Position numbers and translations under genes: made by a program. A stretch of DNA of 64,000 nucleotides, taken from NCBI GenBank assembly GCA_039707465.1, contig CM077643.1:330914419-330978418 (forward strand), written 5' to 3'. The DNA comes from Rhabdophis nuchalis (taxonomy: Eukaryota; Chordata; Lepidosauria; Squamata; Natricidae). Under the pieces are notes generated by a model that saw only the letters and a program-made list of their open reading frames with translations, was not told where the DNA came from and searched no databases. Positions 11,101 to 23,810 of this stretch are shown here, piece after piece (the first letter of the stretch is position 1; the number at the start of each line of letters is the position of its first letter).

Positions 11101-13009
11101 TTTAAAGTTGTCGTTCTGAGAGGACTGGGGCTAGAGATCTGGCTAGATTAAAATCTGCTATGTTTCTGTTAAGTGAATTTTGGCCTGATTATACAAGGTT
11201 TAGGAATTATCTACTTTAATATGTGGTACTACAGGCATTTCTACAATAAGCATTGATATGATTTTACCAAGTGTCATTGACAATTGGTATTATTTTATGC
11301 TTGTGGAAAGATGACTTTATTTATTTTGCATTGCCTGTAGCAGCAATATGTCATTGGTTGCTCATATAGATGCATATTTCTTTTTATTTTGGGTAAGAAT
11401 CTCAGTAATAGTTTTGGAAAATTATTACGATGTGACCAAAAACTGTTTTCTTGTTCTCAGACCCCAACAGCCAGCAGAAGAAAATTATTATACAAATAAA
11501 CTATGTAGGAAAGAATTATGTTCTTATACAGTACCTCTTTTCTGGAGAGATAATTTCTATGGAATATCTAACCAACTTTTTATTAAACAAGGCTACTTTT
11601 ATGTATTATGGGAGTGTAAGATAGGTATGAACTATATGATGTTTTGGAAGGAGTGTATCATTCAACTCTTCAACCAAGGCTGGTTCTGTCCTCCCCAGCT
11701 GACCTAAGGAAACTGCAGAAAGTCTATCTGTTAGCCATTAGATAAATTCTTATTGGGCTAAATATGTATGTGATGACCCAGAAATAAGAACTGTGATGTA
11801 GATGTAATGCAGAATTTTTAAAAACAATTAAAACAATAGAAGCTTTATTTGTTGCCTTGAACTTTTAGGTTGCTATACATGAAGTAAAAATGCAGAAAAT
11901 AAAAAGAGAGGAGATAGGTAGCTGTTTCTCTTATCTACATTAACCGATCAGTTCCAGCTAGGAAAGAAAATATATTTCATTCTAAAGTGTTTCCACCAGA
12001 TGTGTTGGAAATATAATAAAAATGACGTCTAAGTTAGACAAACATTATGTTAAGCTTAAAGCTCAAATACTTGCGGGTAGACTATCGAAGTTCAGAGATC
12101 TGTATCAAATCACTATCTACAGGAAATTCTTAAGGAAATATTTCTCTCATTACCACTCCAAATCCAATTCTACCCTGTTTACAACCTAATAAGAAACTTT
12201 ACATACTTCCTTCTTTCCCCATTTTATTTTATCAAGTTCATTCACTGTTATCAGAAATGATCCGATGACTATTCAAGAATTTTTAATTTTACCAAATATA
12301 TTCAAATTATTTAAACTCTCTTCCCTAAAGCCATTTTTTGTTCAAAATTGGGATTTAAGGGACTACTAATGCATAGCTGCCTGCAACCACAGTATTATAG
12401 ATAAAGCAGGAAAAATAAGCATTGAAGAAGGCACTGTGTTAACATTTGCCATGTTTCCTACAGGAAGATGACTTCTGAGCTATCTTACTAGATAAGCAAC
12501 ATCTCACTAATAACATGCCACTGCAGAGTTTAAAGCGCTGTCTAGCTGCTGATTTCTTATAAATTGCATAGCCTATAGATTTGTTTTATTAGTTTTCTAG
12601 CGCATTTTTCCATCTGACCAAGATAATTATAGCAGCTACAACAAAATGAAATGCAGAGGAATATTTAAAACACTATGCGTCCTTAGAGTACATATTCTGA
12701 AATTAAATCATTTCAGAAGGGCCACTTTAAATGTACCTTTGTGTCTTTGTGTGCTTGTGTATGTATGTTTTGGTATTCTTTCTAAACAATGGGGCTAGTG
12801 ATAATCTAATTAAAATATCAGGGTTTTAAAACTCTAGAAATATAAATAATTAAGATTGTTAAATTAGTTACCACATGATATGATTAGAAAAATTAGAACA
12901 AAGAAATTATTTCACTGCTGATGTTTCCACTGGCACTGGACAGTCTGAGACAGACCAGTCTAGAAGTCCAATCATATATCTTAGAACCAGAGGCAGAAGG
13001 TACAGGAAT
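11101..13009. other. No gene or element recognised
   Basis: AT-rich unique sequence. A 119-codon frame at 11348-11707 contains no known motif and has composition like the surrounding DNA. Confidence 0.5.
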
Positions 13010-13152
13010 CTCAAAGTCAAGCTTGCCTCCCAAGGAAACTGGGTGCAGGGGCCAGTAGACTATGAGACTATGAGATTATTGGTGAAAACATTGGTCTCAT
13101 AGTCTACTGCCCCCTGCACCCAGTTTCCTTGGGAGCCAAGCTTGACTTTGAG
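13010..13152. repeat. Near-perfect 59-bp inverted repeat
   Basis: Left arm 13010-13068 and right arm 13094-13152 are reverse complements at 57 of 59 positions, with a 25-bp loop. The arms are unusually GC-balanced for this region (for example AAGGAAACTGGGTGCAGG). No target duplication or transposon TIR is recognised. Confidence 0.9.
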
Positions 13153-16100
13153 AAGTAGCATAGACATTTGGAAGTTCAGAAATACAGAAGGAAAGGATGT
13201 TGCAGCTGTTTCTGAAACCTAACGGATGATTCAGTATTATTTGGGCAGGAAGCAGCATCTTTCTTTAGTTCTTTATAAGTTTGAACCAACCTTATTGCTC
13301 ATACTATAATCTTTGACATTAGGACTTGCTTTTGGAACCTGATACTTGTTGAACCTCATGCCTTCTTGGACAGCTTGCTGATTCTGCTGTAAATCACTGT
13401 CTTTTGTCTCCGTTACAATGATGGCTTCATGTTTTCCTTTTAGCTGACATGTCTAAAATGCTGAGATCTTCTTTAACAGAAAACCTTTTTATTATTCAAT
13501 TTTCTCCAGAACTTGTCCATGAGCACTGATTATTGCCCATCTTTTTATTTTTTATTTTTCGACAGACTAGTAGCTGTGGACATTTTAATATGATTATCCT
13601 TGAGAAGAATACAGTTTATTAAAAAAAAAAACCTAGGACTTGGACTGTTTTTATTTTTCACTTCTACACTGAGTAATTGACTATTCTTCTTTATGCCACC
13701 TTGGCTGTGAGTAACTCTTGGGGGAATTAAAGTTTAGACTGTATAATTATAACACTGCCATTCCCAGCCCAAACTCTGACGAAGGACAAGACACACGCAT
13801 ACACTTGCATCAGAACTCAGCCACATTTACCACAATAGAGACTGCAAGTCCTTATTTTTTCTCACTGAATGTAGTACAAACCACTGAGAAATCCATCAGC
13901 TGCTACCTAACTCCACTGATATCTTTGTATAAACTTGTTCTAATTTTTATTTCCTTGGCTGTGCTACAATTTACAGAATATTGAGTGCTGACTTGTTAAT
14001 AATTATCAATTAAAGTCTTTTTACATTTTCTCGTGGCTAGAAAAAATAGACTTCCAAGGGATTTCTGAAAAGGTAGCAATATGACTCGGTTTAAAAAAAA
14101 ATATGTGTGCTTTTAAAACTGTAAGTCTTAAATATTTAATACTTAAAAAAAACAACAATTCCCATTATTTTCAAAAGGTCTCTCTTAGGTTGGATACTGG
14201 ATAAAATGAAAAGCAAAAAGCCTAAGAAGACTTTTTATATCATCATTTCTAAGAAGCTTTAGCTTGTTTTTGTTACGTTAGTAGTAAATGCTCCCCTTAA
14301 CACTGTTAAAAATGCATGAGAATTCTCAAAGGCTAGATTATTTCTAGGAAATAGTACACTATGGATTGTTTAGTACTCTTTATGATAAATCATTTTGCTA
14401 GATGAAAGTTTCAAAATATCTACATTTAGATTCCTGGCAAATGATGAGAAAACAGCAGGTACTGTAACATAGCTACTGTATATTTCAAACCACAGCTATA
14501 TTTTGCCTGGCAGGGTATTGAAAAGCGAGTAGATTAATAAGGACCATCTTAATATATTTTACAGGGCCACCATCCTTTGGCCTCCCATGTAAAGATGGCC
14601 AAGTTATCTCTCCTTAGCCTGGGCAGTAACATCAATGAAATAATTTTTCTCAGAACAAGGAAAAAATTCATAACACCCGGAATTAGTTTCCTGAGGCAGC
14701 CTCTTCACTCTGCCTAACTTGTGACTATGGTCCTGAACAAGCCACTGGTGTGAGAGCAGTACTATCTGGCTCACTGTTTTGACTTGAACGCCTATGGACT
14801 AAATTAGGGTGTGTGTGGGAAAGCTAAGGAATGTGATGAATGTGATGAAAACATTAATAGAGAGAGAATAAAGTAAATTTAGAATCTCAGGATAGAGATA
14901 AAGTTCTATAAAGAATGAAAAATAATTAGCTACTTCTAAGAAGAGCAGCAACTTCAGAAATGTTTCCAAAGTTTATACAGATGGAGCAGAGTAGATTTCA
15001 GAGTACACAAGCACTCATTCTAAACTTGTGTCTTCTGGAATAATTTTCTGATTTAAATGATGTTAAGTGACATATAATGTGTAATTCAAAATTATAAGGA
15101 ATATAACTCACAAGCAAGCCAAATATTTTATGTGCTTTCTGTATAATTTTGACAGAACAAAAGACACTGGTAATGGATTTCTTTTGAAAATGCAGTCACT
15201 TACTTTGGAACTACTACTAGTACAGACATATCCAAGCAAAGAAAAAGGAGACAAGATAACCTCTGGCTAGGTTCAAAGGCCAACGCGTGCTAGTGTTTGT
15301 TCAAGGTCAAGGTGATCAAGTGGGAAATCAGAAACCAGAAAAAGCAAGGCCAAATACAGAGAGATGAGGCTAATTTAGTCTTTCCAGCAACTTCTGAACT
15401 AGATCCTCTTAGGATCTGGAGGGCAATAATTGAGATAGAGAGGAATATGATTTAAAACATTTATATAACCATTCCTCTTATAACCAGTTTTGGATGACTC
15501 CCAATTAAGCGTTGAAACAGCATAAAAGCCATAGTTCAATTATAAAATTAAGCATATAAAAACTATTAAAAACAACGAAGCATGCCACCACATCAAACTT
15601 CTGATGTGCAGCCATTTAATCAAAGATTTTGGCTTCAAATCCATCCATGTCACTATTATAATGTTTTGCAAATGGTCAAGAAGTAATGGCACTTCAGACT
15701 GCCTATATTGACTCCATTTAAAAGTGGAATTTAAATCATCACTTAAATTCATTAATGGTGTGATCATAAATTTGGGGGACATAGAGCAGATTCCCTTTTC
15801 CTTATTTGATGGAAATTTTCTTCTGCAACATTTTCTGCAATGACATTTACACTAGTCGTAATGTTGAAATTCTCCTCATGATCTCACAGATTATGCAGTT
15901 TACCAGTCAAAGAGTTAATGAGAAAGCAAGTCTAGCCGTGTCATAATCTGATTTCTGCAGTAATCTGATAGCACCTCATGTTCAGAAAGCACTTCAGATA
16001 AAATGCAAACCTTCTCTCTCGCTTTGGTTTAAACTTTTACACGTACTGCAGAATTTGCATACTGCTTGCAGAAACAGTACACTTATTGAAAGTGTTGATT

Positions 16101-16974
16101 TAACAACTAAGCCCAGTGCAGTATGTCATGCCAAGTGAATATCTGACAATTTATTCAAGATAATAATTCTGCTATGCGTGTTTTTGATGCTTATCTTTTG
16201 CCATTCAAAAATCTGAATTTGGAGAAGAATGCGAAAGAGTTCTTGATAAAAATAAAGAAATTTGCAATTATACCCATGTTTTCACAGACAAAAACAAATG
16301 CCAAGTTCAAACTGCTGTTGTAGCAATGGAGATAGATAAATTTCCATTTATTGTTCAGAAACTCTGAATACCATTTAGTGTTCCATGTGTTATACTAGTA
16401 CCATCTCAGACTTGTACTATGTAGGCTTTTATTTCTATGTCACAACAGACAAACATGTTATTTATATACAGTAACTTAGTGGCATCCTGTGAGTAACATT
16501 GATATTTTAAATAAATATAATATAATATTTAAAATATGTTATTTCTGTATAAATAATTTGTCTCTGCTTATGTGTTACACCAAAAATTAATGCAACCCCC
16601 CCCCCCCAACCTAGCTTCCTTACCTTCTTGGAAAATTAACTCCAAAATCATTCTGCAAATGATAATTAACAATTCATCTTGAAGTCAATGATGTGTATAC
16701 TTGTATTGCAAGGTAAACTATTTTACCCTTGAATTCCAGGATCATGGTTTGCTACTAGTTCAAGGAAATGTCTTCTGTTATAATTTACTGAATCACTTTT
16801 TCCAATACCTTCCCTTTGTTTTCCTATGTTCATTTGCAATTCTTCCACGACATCATCATGCAGTATTTCTTGGCATTTCTGTTATGCAACCTCAAATGTG
16901 AATCATTCTCCAATTGATATACCTCTTATATGTAAACATATGTTCACCACTGTTTGCATTCTTTCTAGTGAAAT
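13153..16974. other. No gene or element recognised
   Basis: Almost 4 kb of AT-rich sequence with no recognisable repeats except a poly-C run near 16597-16607. Open frames at 13718-13984 and 15540-15782 (minus) are not recognisable. Confidence 0.5.
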
Positions 16975-17927
16975 AGCAACAAGGACCGCAGGGGTCGGTC
17001 TTCTCGCTCCTCCTGTTTAACATTTATATGAAGCCGCTGGGTGAGATCATCCGTGGTTTTGGGGTAGAATTCCATTAGTATGCAGATGACACCCAGCTGT
17101 ACATTTCTACCCCAGACCACCCCAACGATGCCATCGAAGTGATGTCCCGGTGTCTGGAGGCCGTGCAAGTCTGGATGGGGAGAAACAGGCTTCGACTCAA
17201 CCCGTCCAAGACCGAGTGGCTGTGGCTTCCAGCGTCACGATACAGCCAGCTGGTACCTTCTCTGGCTATTGGGGGCGAATCATTGGCCCCCACAGAGAGG
17301 GCTCGCAACTTGGGTGTCCTCCAACTCTCGGCTGTCATTAGAAGATCATATGACAGCCGTGGCCAGGGGGGCTTTTTATCAGGTTCGCTTGATTTGCCAG
17401 TTGTGCCCCTTTCTGGATCGTGACGCTCTACGCATGCTCACTCAAGCCCTCGTCATTTCCCGCCTGGACTATTGCAACGCTCTCTACATGGGGCTGACCT
17501 TGAGGTGCACCCGGAGCCTCCAGTTAGTGCAGAATGCGGCCGCGGGGGGATTCTGGGAGCCTCAAGATGCTCCCACGTGACACCTCTCCTGCGTGAGCTG
17601 CACTGGCTGCCTGTGGCTTTCCGGGTGCGCTTCAAGGTGCTGGTAACCACCTTTAAAGCGCTCCATGGCACGGGACCTGGCTACTTGCAAGACCGCATCC
17701 TGCTACCAAATACGTCCCACCGACCAGTTGGCTCCCACAGAGAGTGCCTCCTCAGGGTACTGTCGGCCAAACAATGTCGGCTGGCAACCCCCAGGGGGAG
17801 AGCCTTCTCTGTGGCAGCTCCTGCCCTCTGGAACAACCTATCCCCCGACCTACGTACGATCACTGACCTACGCCTCTTCCGCCGGGCCTTGAAAACGCAT
17901 TTATTCCATGTGGCCAGCCTGGTGTAG
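16975..17927 (+). pseudogene. L2 reverse transcriptase remnant
   Basis: This is the 3' part of an L2 pol gene, broken by stops and frameshifts. The catalytic block YADDTQLY is readable around 17080, but the codon two before it is TAG (FH*YADD), where related L2 proteins usually have Q. Downstream, 17139-17423 encodes CLEAVQVWMGRNRLRLNPSKTEW. The frame shifts near 17330 and again near 17560. The last part, 17472-17927, reads LLRELHWLPVAFRVRFKVL, PRGRAFSVAAPALWNNL and LKTHLFHVASL, the normal L2 C-terminus. The protein would copy L2 RNA at a nicked target. This copy cannot make it. The order of motifs and the 3' end identify the L2 clade. Confidence 0.85.
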
Positions 17928-18095
17928 TTTTTAATCGATTTTAATCGATTTTATTTAGTTGACATTTTAATTGACATTTTAAAGTATTTTATATATTTAT
18001 GTCTTTGTTGCTTTTATTATGCCTGTTCACTGCCCTGAGTCCTGCAAGGGAGAAGGGCGGTATACAAATTCAATAAACATTAAACATTAAACATA
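16975..18095 (+). mobile_element. L2 LINE, 5'-truncated
   Basis: An L2-clade LINE from within the reverse transcriptase to the 3' end. The 3' UTR carries GCCCTGAGTCCTGCAAGGG and AGGGCGGTATACAAATTC, followed by an imperfect ATTAAAC tail to about 18095. Confidence 0.85.
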
Positions 18096-18103
18096 ATTCC
18101 ATT

Positions 18104-18868
18104 CAAGATGGCGGCGCACTTAGGCACTGCGGCTTTGAGCTCCTGGTGTCACAGTAGAGTTAGGCAAAAACTAGTCTATACCCGCAGGGAGTTATTAAGT
18201 TATTATTAAAGATTAGATCTTCTAGTCGACTCGATATTACCAGCGACTTCCAGCAGTCTCATAATATACCGAGAGACATAGTAAGACTGCCAGGCTCTCC
18301 ATGGATTGTTGTTTGGCCTAGGAGGCAGCGAAGAGAGCTGAAGCAGAAGCGGGGATGCAGAGCAGGTTTGCTAGTTCGATTACGGAAGCAGCCTCACAGA
18401 CCAGCATTACAAAGCATTTCCTAACCAACTCTAGATCCTTTGTCCACAAAACCGATGAACTAGAGCTATGGATGGCAGCAAATAAGCTCATTTGTGACTG
18501 CTGTGTGATAATCATCACAGAGACCTGCCTTCATCCACTTGTACCGGATGCGTCTGTGGAGCTAACTAACCACACCACACACCGCTTTGACAGAAACAAC
18601 AACTCTGGTAAAAGCAAAGGTGGAGGATTATGTATTTACACACATAATAACTGGTGTACTAACAGTAGAGTTGCTTATACACACTGTTCTGCAGACTTGG
18701 AATTCTCAACTTATTTGTCGGCCATTTTATCTACCTAGAGAGATTTCTGTTATAGTTATCACTGCTGTCTATATTCCACCTGATGCAAATGTTAGCACAA
18801 CGCTCAAACCAATTTCATTGTAATTTTTTTATTTTATTACAATGACAATAAAGATTATTATTATTATA
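18104..18868 (+). mobile_element. Internally deleted LINE (endonuclease start joined to 3' tail)
   Basis: The unit begins CAAGATGGCGGCGCAC, like a LINE 5' UTR. About 250 bp further on, two shifted frames (18355-18738 and 18587-18823) encode the start of an AP-type endonuclease: TETCLHPLVPDASVEL, NNSGKSKGGGLCIYTH, RPFYLPREISVIVITAVYIP. These resemble fish and reptile jockey-superfamily LINEs. Coding sequence then ends abruptly and joins a 3' tail, AATGACAATAAAGATTATT plus TTA repeats. The catalytic core and the reverse transcriptase are absent. It may be a truncated non-autonomous derivative or a recombined copy. Confidence 0.65.
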
Positions 18869-19099
18869 ACATACCATTTTCCACTGAAGTGTACTTTAGG
18901 TAGGGGTAGAATTTATATGAAGCTAGCTCAAAATGTTGCCATGGTTTGCCAAATTATGTTGGGGAGAGTCCTGGCTTTATAGGACTTTTTTCTTAGATTC
19001 TGCAATGTCATATGGCCTAGGAAATAAATAAATCAGTCTGCCTCCTACCTGCCCACCTACGTACCTACCTATCAGATCTGTATAGCCACCCATTTTATG

Positions 19100-19349
19100 C
19101 AGAAGTGGGTTGCTCCTGGTTCGGCCGAGTCAGTGAGTGGCATTTAGACCTGGATCGTAGGACCAGTAGTGACCCAGGCTGGTCACACCCCTGAACCGGT
19201 TCCCTGGTGGCTGCTCCAGCTGTTTAGTAGTGTGCGTGTGTGCACAGTTCACTGTAAATTGTTCTGTGCATGCGTGAAGAACAATTTACATTGAAATGTG
19301 CATGTGCACACAGCGAACTAGTGGTAAAACCGGCAGCAATCTATCTCGG
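19100..19349. mobile_element. hAT MITE, 250 bp
   Basis: The left end CAGAAGTGGGTTGCT pairs poorly with the right end AGCAATCTATCTCGG. The 8-bp flanks ATTTTATG (19092-19099) and ATCTTATG (19350-19357) match at 7 of 8. Internal CCGGTTC and GTGGTAAAACCGGC motifs belong to the same family as the other MITEs. Confidence 0.65.
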
Positions 19350-19417
19350 ATCTTATGCAACATAACCCCTGGAGCCTCACAAGCAATAATAAAAAATAAA
19401 TAAAAACAATAAAATAA

Positions 19418-19900
19418 ATTTTGGTCGCCACGATGTAGAAAAGATGTGGAGACTCTGGAAAGAGTGCAGAGAAGAGTAACCAAGATGATTAGGGGACTGG
19501 AGACTAAAACATGAAGAATGGTTGCAGGAGCTGGGTATGTCTAGTTTGATGAAGAGAAGGACCAGGGGAGACATGATAGCAGTGTTCCAATATCTCAGAG
19601 GGTGCCACAAAGAAGAGGGAGTCAAACTATTCTCCAAGGCACCTGGGGGCAGGACAAGAAGCAATGGGTGGAAACTAATCAAGGAGAGAAGCAACTTAGA
19701 ACTAAGGAGAAATTTCCTGACAGTTAGAACAATTAACCTCTGGAACAGCTTGCCTCCAGAAGTTGTGAATGCCCCAACCCTGGAAGTCTTTAAGAAGATG
19801 TTAGATAGCCATTTGTCTGAAATGGTATAAGGTTCCTGCCCACGCAGGGGGTTGGACTAGAAGACCTACAAGGTCCCTTCCAACTCTGCTATTGTATTGT
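19418..19900 (+). mobile_element. CR1 LINE 3' end
   Basis: The third plus-strand CR1 copy. It starts at TTTTGGTCGCCACGATGTAG and runs to GTTGGACTAGAAGACCTACA and an ATTGT tail. One frameshift at about 19512 separates [15 protein letters not shown] from the open frame 19522-19830, which ends HLSEMV. It is nearly identical to the 7317-8189 copy in this part. Confidence 0.85.
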
Positions 19901-20010
19901 AAATGTAAAAACCAACAGTCAGTACACAACTTCAGATTTTTTTTAAAAAGCACATGGTATCCCTAATCATTTCCCCCAATCTCCTTATCCTCAAAATCCA
20001 CAATTTCTCC

Positions 20011-20129
20011 TTCCAACAAATTCTTGGTTCAACAGAACCTTTCTGAAGAACTTTCTGAAGTTCTAATGTCACAAAAATTGCAGGGTAAATTCTTCAGAAA
20101 GGGTCTGTTGAACCAAGCATTCGTTGGAA
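20011..20129. repeat. Inverted repeat, 40-bp arms
   Basis: Arms 20011-20050 and 20090-20129 match at 37 of 40 with a 39-bp loop. A second pairing (ACAAAAATTGCAGGGT at about 20070-20086 with CCCAATGCAATTTTTGTG at about 20140-20157) involves the loop and the right flank. Confidence 0.8.
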
Positions 20130-21282
20130 GAAGGCTGCACCCCAATGCAATTTTTGTGTGGAAGTCAGCTTTGTGGTTCAAGCAAAGATACATTTTAATG
20201 CAACAAATATTCATGTGAAAGAAGACCCTGTGAAAAATGGCTGACTTTAAGTCCCTTTTCCTTCAGCCAGATGAACCAACCAGACTGGGGGACTCTCATC
20301 TCTTATATCTGTGCTCCCCACCCAGGCACTGCAGTGAATGTAATGAAAAGCTGCAAGTACTCATTCTGCAACAAATGGGAATTTCAACTTTGAAGAGCAA
20401 AGACTAGAATGACTCTTGGAAAAGTTCTCTGATCAAAAAGGAAGTGTAGAACAATCTGAGGGGGCGAGCCTTTATGAGAAAGCCCCACAATTAGTTTGAG
20501 AATCTACTTTTGCTATTGTAACATCATAATTCACAAAACAGCTGGATTGTACACGAAAAGCACTGAATGAGGATTGATTTTGATTTTTAAAATAAAGTTA
20601 TTTAACTTAGAAATCTCTTTCAGAACACTATATATACTCTGTGTGTGTGTGTGTGTACACACACACAAATACAGTATGCATATATGTTTATGTGTGTACA
20701 CATACAGTATATAATTGTGATAAATAGTGATAAATCCAAAGTTAATGCAACAATAGTAATTTGAAAAAAATCTAAACATACTCAACTGGAAAGTGTGTAT
20801 TTTAATGCAATGGATATTTATGTATTATGCCAAACAAGACTTGTGATGTAGGAATATGCCCTTTAGCAGAAATGTTACCCAAGCAGCTAAACATCTAGCA
20901 ATCCAAGTATCCATAGTAACAGCCTTTACTATTTATCAGTTGTTAAAAATATTCACAAATGAATGTAACTACTATAGACCTGAATTAATCCACATCTGAG
21001 CATCTTCAGTTGTTTTTCATTTGAATGAATAAAAATGTTTAGCCTAATTAAGCACTGAGAAAATGATTTGCACCAAATAATTTTTCTCATATACTTAACT
21101 TTTCCAATTTTGCTTTTAGAATGTATGAAAGCTAGTTTCGATTTGTGAAGCATATTAAAAATTCTTTGTCATTTTCTTTTATTTTTGGTTAACAGGAGGA
21201 ACCCCCAATTCATAAGCACTCTATCTAAGAAGATTTGCGATTACAGAATGATATCTGAAAGTCCTTGCTTTAATAATCCAAA
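20130..21282. other. Mostly unique sequence
   Basis: AT-rich sequence. A GT/AC microsatellite pair at 20641-20668 is the only repeat seen. Confidence 0.5.
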
Positions 21283-21299
21283 CTTGCATTTAATCAGCT

Positions 21300-21654
21300 C
21301 TAGGTAAAGGTAAAGATTCCCCCGCACATGTGTGCTATTCGCTTCCGGCTCAAGAAATGGTGCTCATCTCCGTTTCTAAGCCAAAGAGCCAGTGCTGTCC
21401 GAAGATATCTCTGTGGTCATATGGCCAGCATGACTAAACGCCGAAGGCACACGGAGCGCTGTTACCTTCCCATCAAAGTGGTCCCTATTTTTCTACTTGC
21501 ATTTTTTACGTGCTTTCGAACTGCTAGATTGGCAGAAGCTGGGACAAGTAACGGGAGCTCACTCTGTTATGTGGCGCTAGGGATTCAAACCACTGAACTG
21601 CCAGCCTTCTGATCGAGAAGCTCAGTGCCTTAGCCACTGAGCCACCACGTCCCT
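21300..21654 (-). mobile_element. Sauria SINE with 17-bp TSD
   Basis: On the minus strand the element starts with a tRNA-like head (GGTGGCTCAGTGGCTAAGG as A box, GTTTGAATCCC as B box). It continues through the conserved body (GAGCTCCCGTTACTTG, AAACGGAGATGAGCACCA) and ends in CTTTACCTTTACCT. This is the squamate Sauria SINE layout. A perfect 17-bp target duplication, CTTGCATTTAATCAGCT, lies at 21283-21299 and 21655-21671. It is transcribed by RNA polymerase III and depends on LINE machinery. Confidence 0.9.
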
Positions 21655-21671
21655 CTTGCATTTAATCAGCT

Positions 21672-22659
21672 ATACGTACTCATAAAATCCAAGACCCAGA
21701 GTATATATTAAGGGAACACTATGAGTTATACCCCTGACCTAAAACCCAATGTCTTGTACATAAATTTCGGGAATCAATATAGGCAAAGTGTTGTATTTAA
21801 TATATTTTCATATAAACAATATTTTTAGCTGTTCTTTATCAGAAGCTCTCAAATGGAATAAGATGATAAAACAAAAAAAGTGGAATATGTTACAAAAAAC
21901 AAGAAAACAATTATTACAAAATCACCCTGGGAGTATAACATTTTTGCTGGTTAATAAGAAGACCAAAGAATTTTGCAGAGAGAATTCTACAGATGGTGGA
22001 CATACAACTTAAAAAGCCCGACTGGTCATTGAGTAGGTCTCAAGCCATTTAATTCTGTACAGATCAAAAACAGGATTTTAAAATTGTCATGTATGGAACA
22101 ACGAGATATGCTGAACAAACACAATTCTACTTTATATGCACAAAACATTCCATACATTTAGCATATACAAAGAACGTACTATGTGTGTTATTACAAGGAA
22201 CTCATTACATTTGTATGAAATGTGTTGATTATCCTCATACTTGTTATGACTCAGTAAGCATATAAGAATATATTTTATCTTTCCCCCCCCCCCCCTTCCA
22301 TGTAATTGGTTTTATTATAATTGCCTTATTTTGACTGTTGTGAGTTCAAAGCCATTAGAAGTCAGCAGCACACCAGTTTGATACATATATATATATATAT
22401 GACACATATATCAAAGAAAGGTTTGGTGATTGGTGTCTTGACAGAATATTCTGGAATTTTTCAGGATGATGGGGCTCATCATTCATTTATATTAGGGTTA
22501 CCTTCCAGGGCAGCAAGTCCTGGATAACCTATTTGTCTTTAGATTTCTTTTTTCAGAAAAACATGTAAAACACTTGTCACACTGAGAAATATTTTTAGGA
22601 TGGCTAAGAATTTTTCAACAGAAAATCAGCACAAAAGTATTTATTGGCAAATATGCTAG
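21672..22659. other. No gene recognised
   Basis: AT-rich sequence with a poly-C run (about 22283-22295) and a short AT repeat (about 22387-22400). Confidence 0.5.
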
Positions 22660-22667
22660 ATACATAT

Positions 22668-22844
22668 CAGTGGTGGGTTTCAAATTTGTTTAGAACCTAC
22701 TCTGTAGGTGTGGCCTATTTTGTGGGCGTGGCTTGGCAGTCATGTTACAGGGTGGGAGTGGCCACCTTTTAAAATGTGGTGAAACTCATTTAACAATGCT
22801 CTTGCTTAGCAACCAAAATTTTGGACTCAATTGTGATGATAAAT

Positions 22845-22932
<88 letters not shown>

Positions 22933-23097
22933 TCCTTCTTTCCTTTCCTTTCCTTTCCTTTCCTTCCCGTTGGGTCACTGGCAGCGGCGGGCCAGATTTA
23001 CTTCCAGGTATGCCGGTGGAACCCCCTCTCACCGGTTCTCTAAATTTCACCAACCGGCTCTCGCGAGTAGGTGCGAGCCTGCAGAAACCCACCACTG
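22668..23097. mobile_element. hAT element, 430 bp
   Basis: The terminal inverted repeat CAGTGGTGGGTTTC is matched on the right by GAAACCCACCACTG (revcomp identical). A perfect 8-bp duplication ATACATAT lies at 22660-22667 and 23098-23105. A long CTTT microsatellite sits inside. There is no transposase. Confidence 0.92.
22845..22966. repeat. CTTT microsatellite
   Basis: A CTTT tract that becomes CTTTC towards the right end, nested in the hAT element. It creates spurious open frames on both strands. Confidence 0.95.
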
Positions 23098-23105
23098 ATA
23101 CATAT

Positions 23106-23810
23106 CTATTGTTCTATTTTCTTTTTGGGCAAGCACTGCTACTGTATTCAAAGCATACCCACCCTGCAAAAAAGTAAGCAGTGGTAAGCAGGGGATAATA
23201 ACAAAAAAAAAAAAGAACATTTCACTAAATCTACTTCATCCTGACCCTTTCTCCTAGATTGTCTCTGCTTCCATTATTCTCTCTCTCTCTGTGTGTGTGT
23301 ATTAATAACCCACTCAAATTCCAAAGGATTCTGGATGATGTACAGCAAGAAAAATAAAGCAAGAAGAAAAGGTGGTTTGGGGACTGTTAAACCAATGTCT
23401 ATGTTATGAAATATTCTTTGTAGCTGTTCTATGTTAGTAATATTGCTTTTTAAATTATGACTATTTTATCCTGTTTTTAATTTGCTTTTCATTGTTAGCC
23501 ACCCGAAGTTATATGTATGAGATGGGTAGCCATACATGCTCATAAACTACATAACTGCTCATAAAATACATAAATATATCTACTTGGGTAAAATTAAGAA
23601 TAAATCAAGGAAAATGTATTTAATTTTTCAAAAGGATCTCACCCAACTAAATTAAGAGTGTAGGGTTTTTTTTTGTATATTTATATAAATAAAAATGTAA
23701 CAAGAGTTTGTTCAAAACCGCTAATCTCCGAAAGTACTGCACCAATCACTTCCAAATTTTCACACAACGTTCCTTTCAAGTACGGCACCAATGATATATA
23801 TAGATTGTGT
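23106..23810. other. No gene recognised
   Basis: AT-rich sequence with short CT and GT repeats (about 23276-23300). The Penelope-like element begins near 23811. Confidence 0.45.

Noticed and set aside
11348..11707. 119-codon plus-strand open frame
   Set aside because: Aromatic-rich translation of AT-rich DNA, without any recognisable domain.
21600..21654. Possible tRNA gene
   Set aside because: The A and B boxes belong to the head of a Sauria SINE bounded by a 17-bp target duplication.
22733..23177. Phe-Leu-Ser and Lys-Glu-Arg repeat proteins
   Set aside because: Translations of the CTTT microsatellite inside a hAT element.
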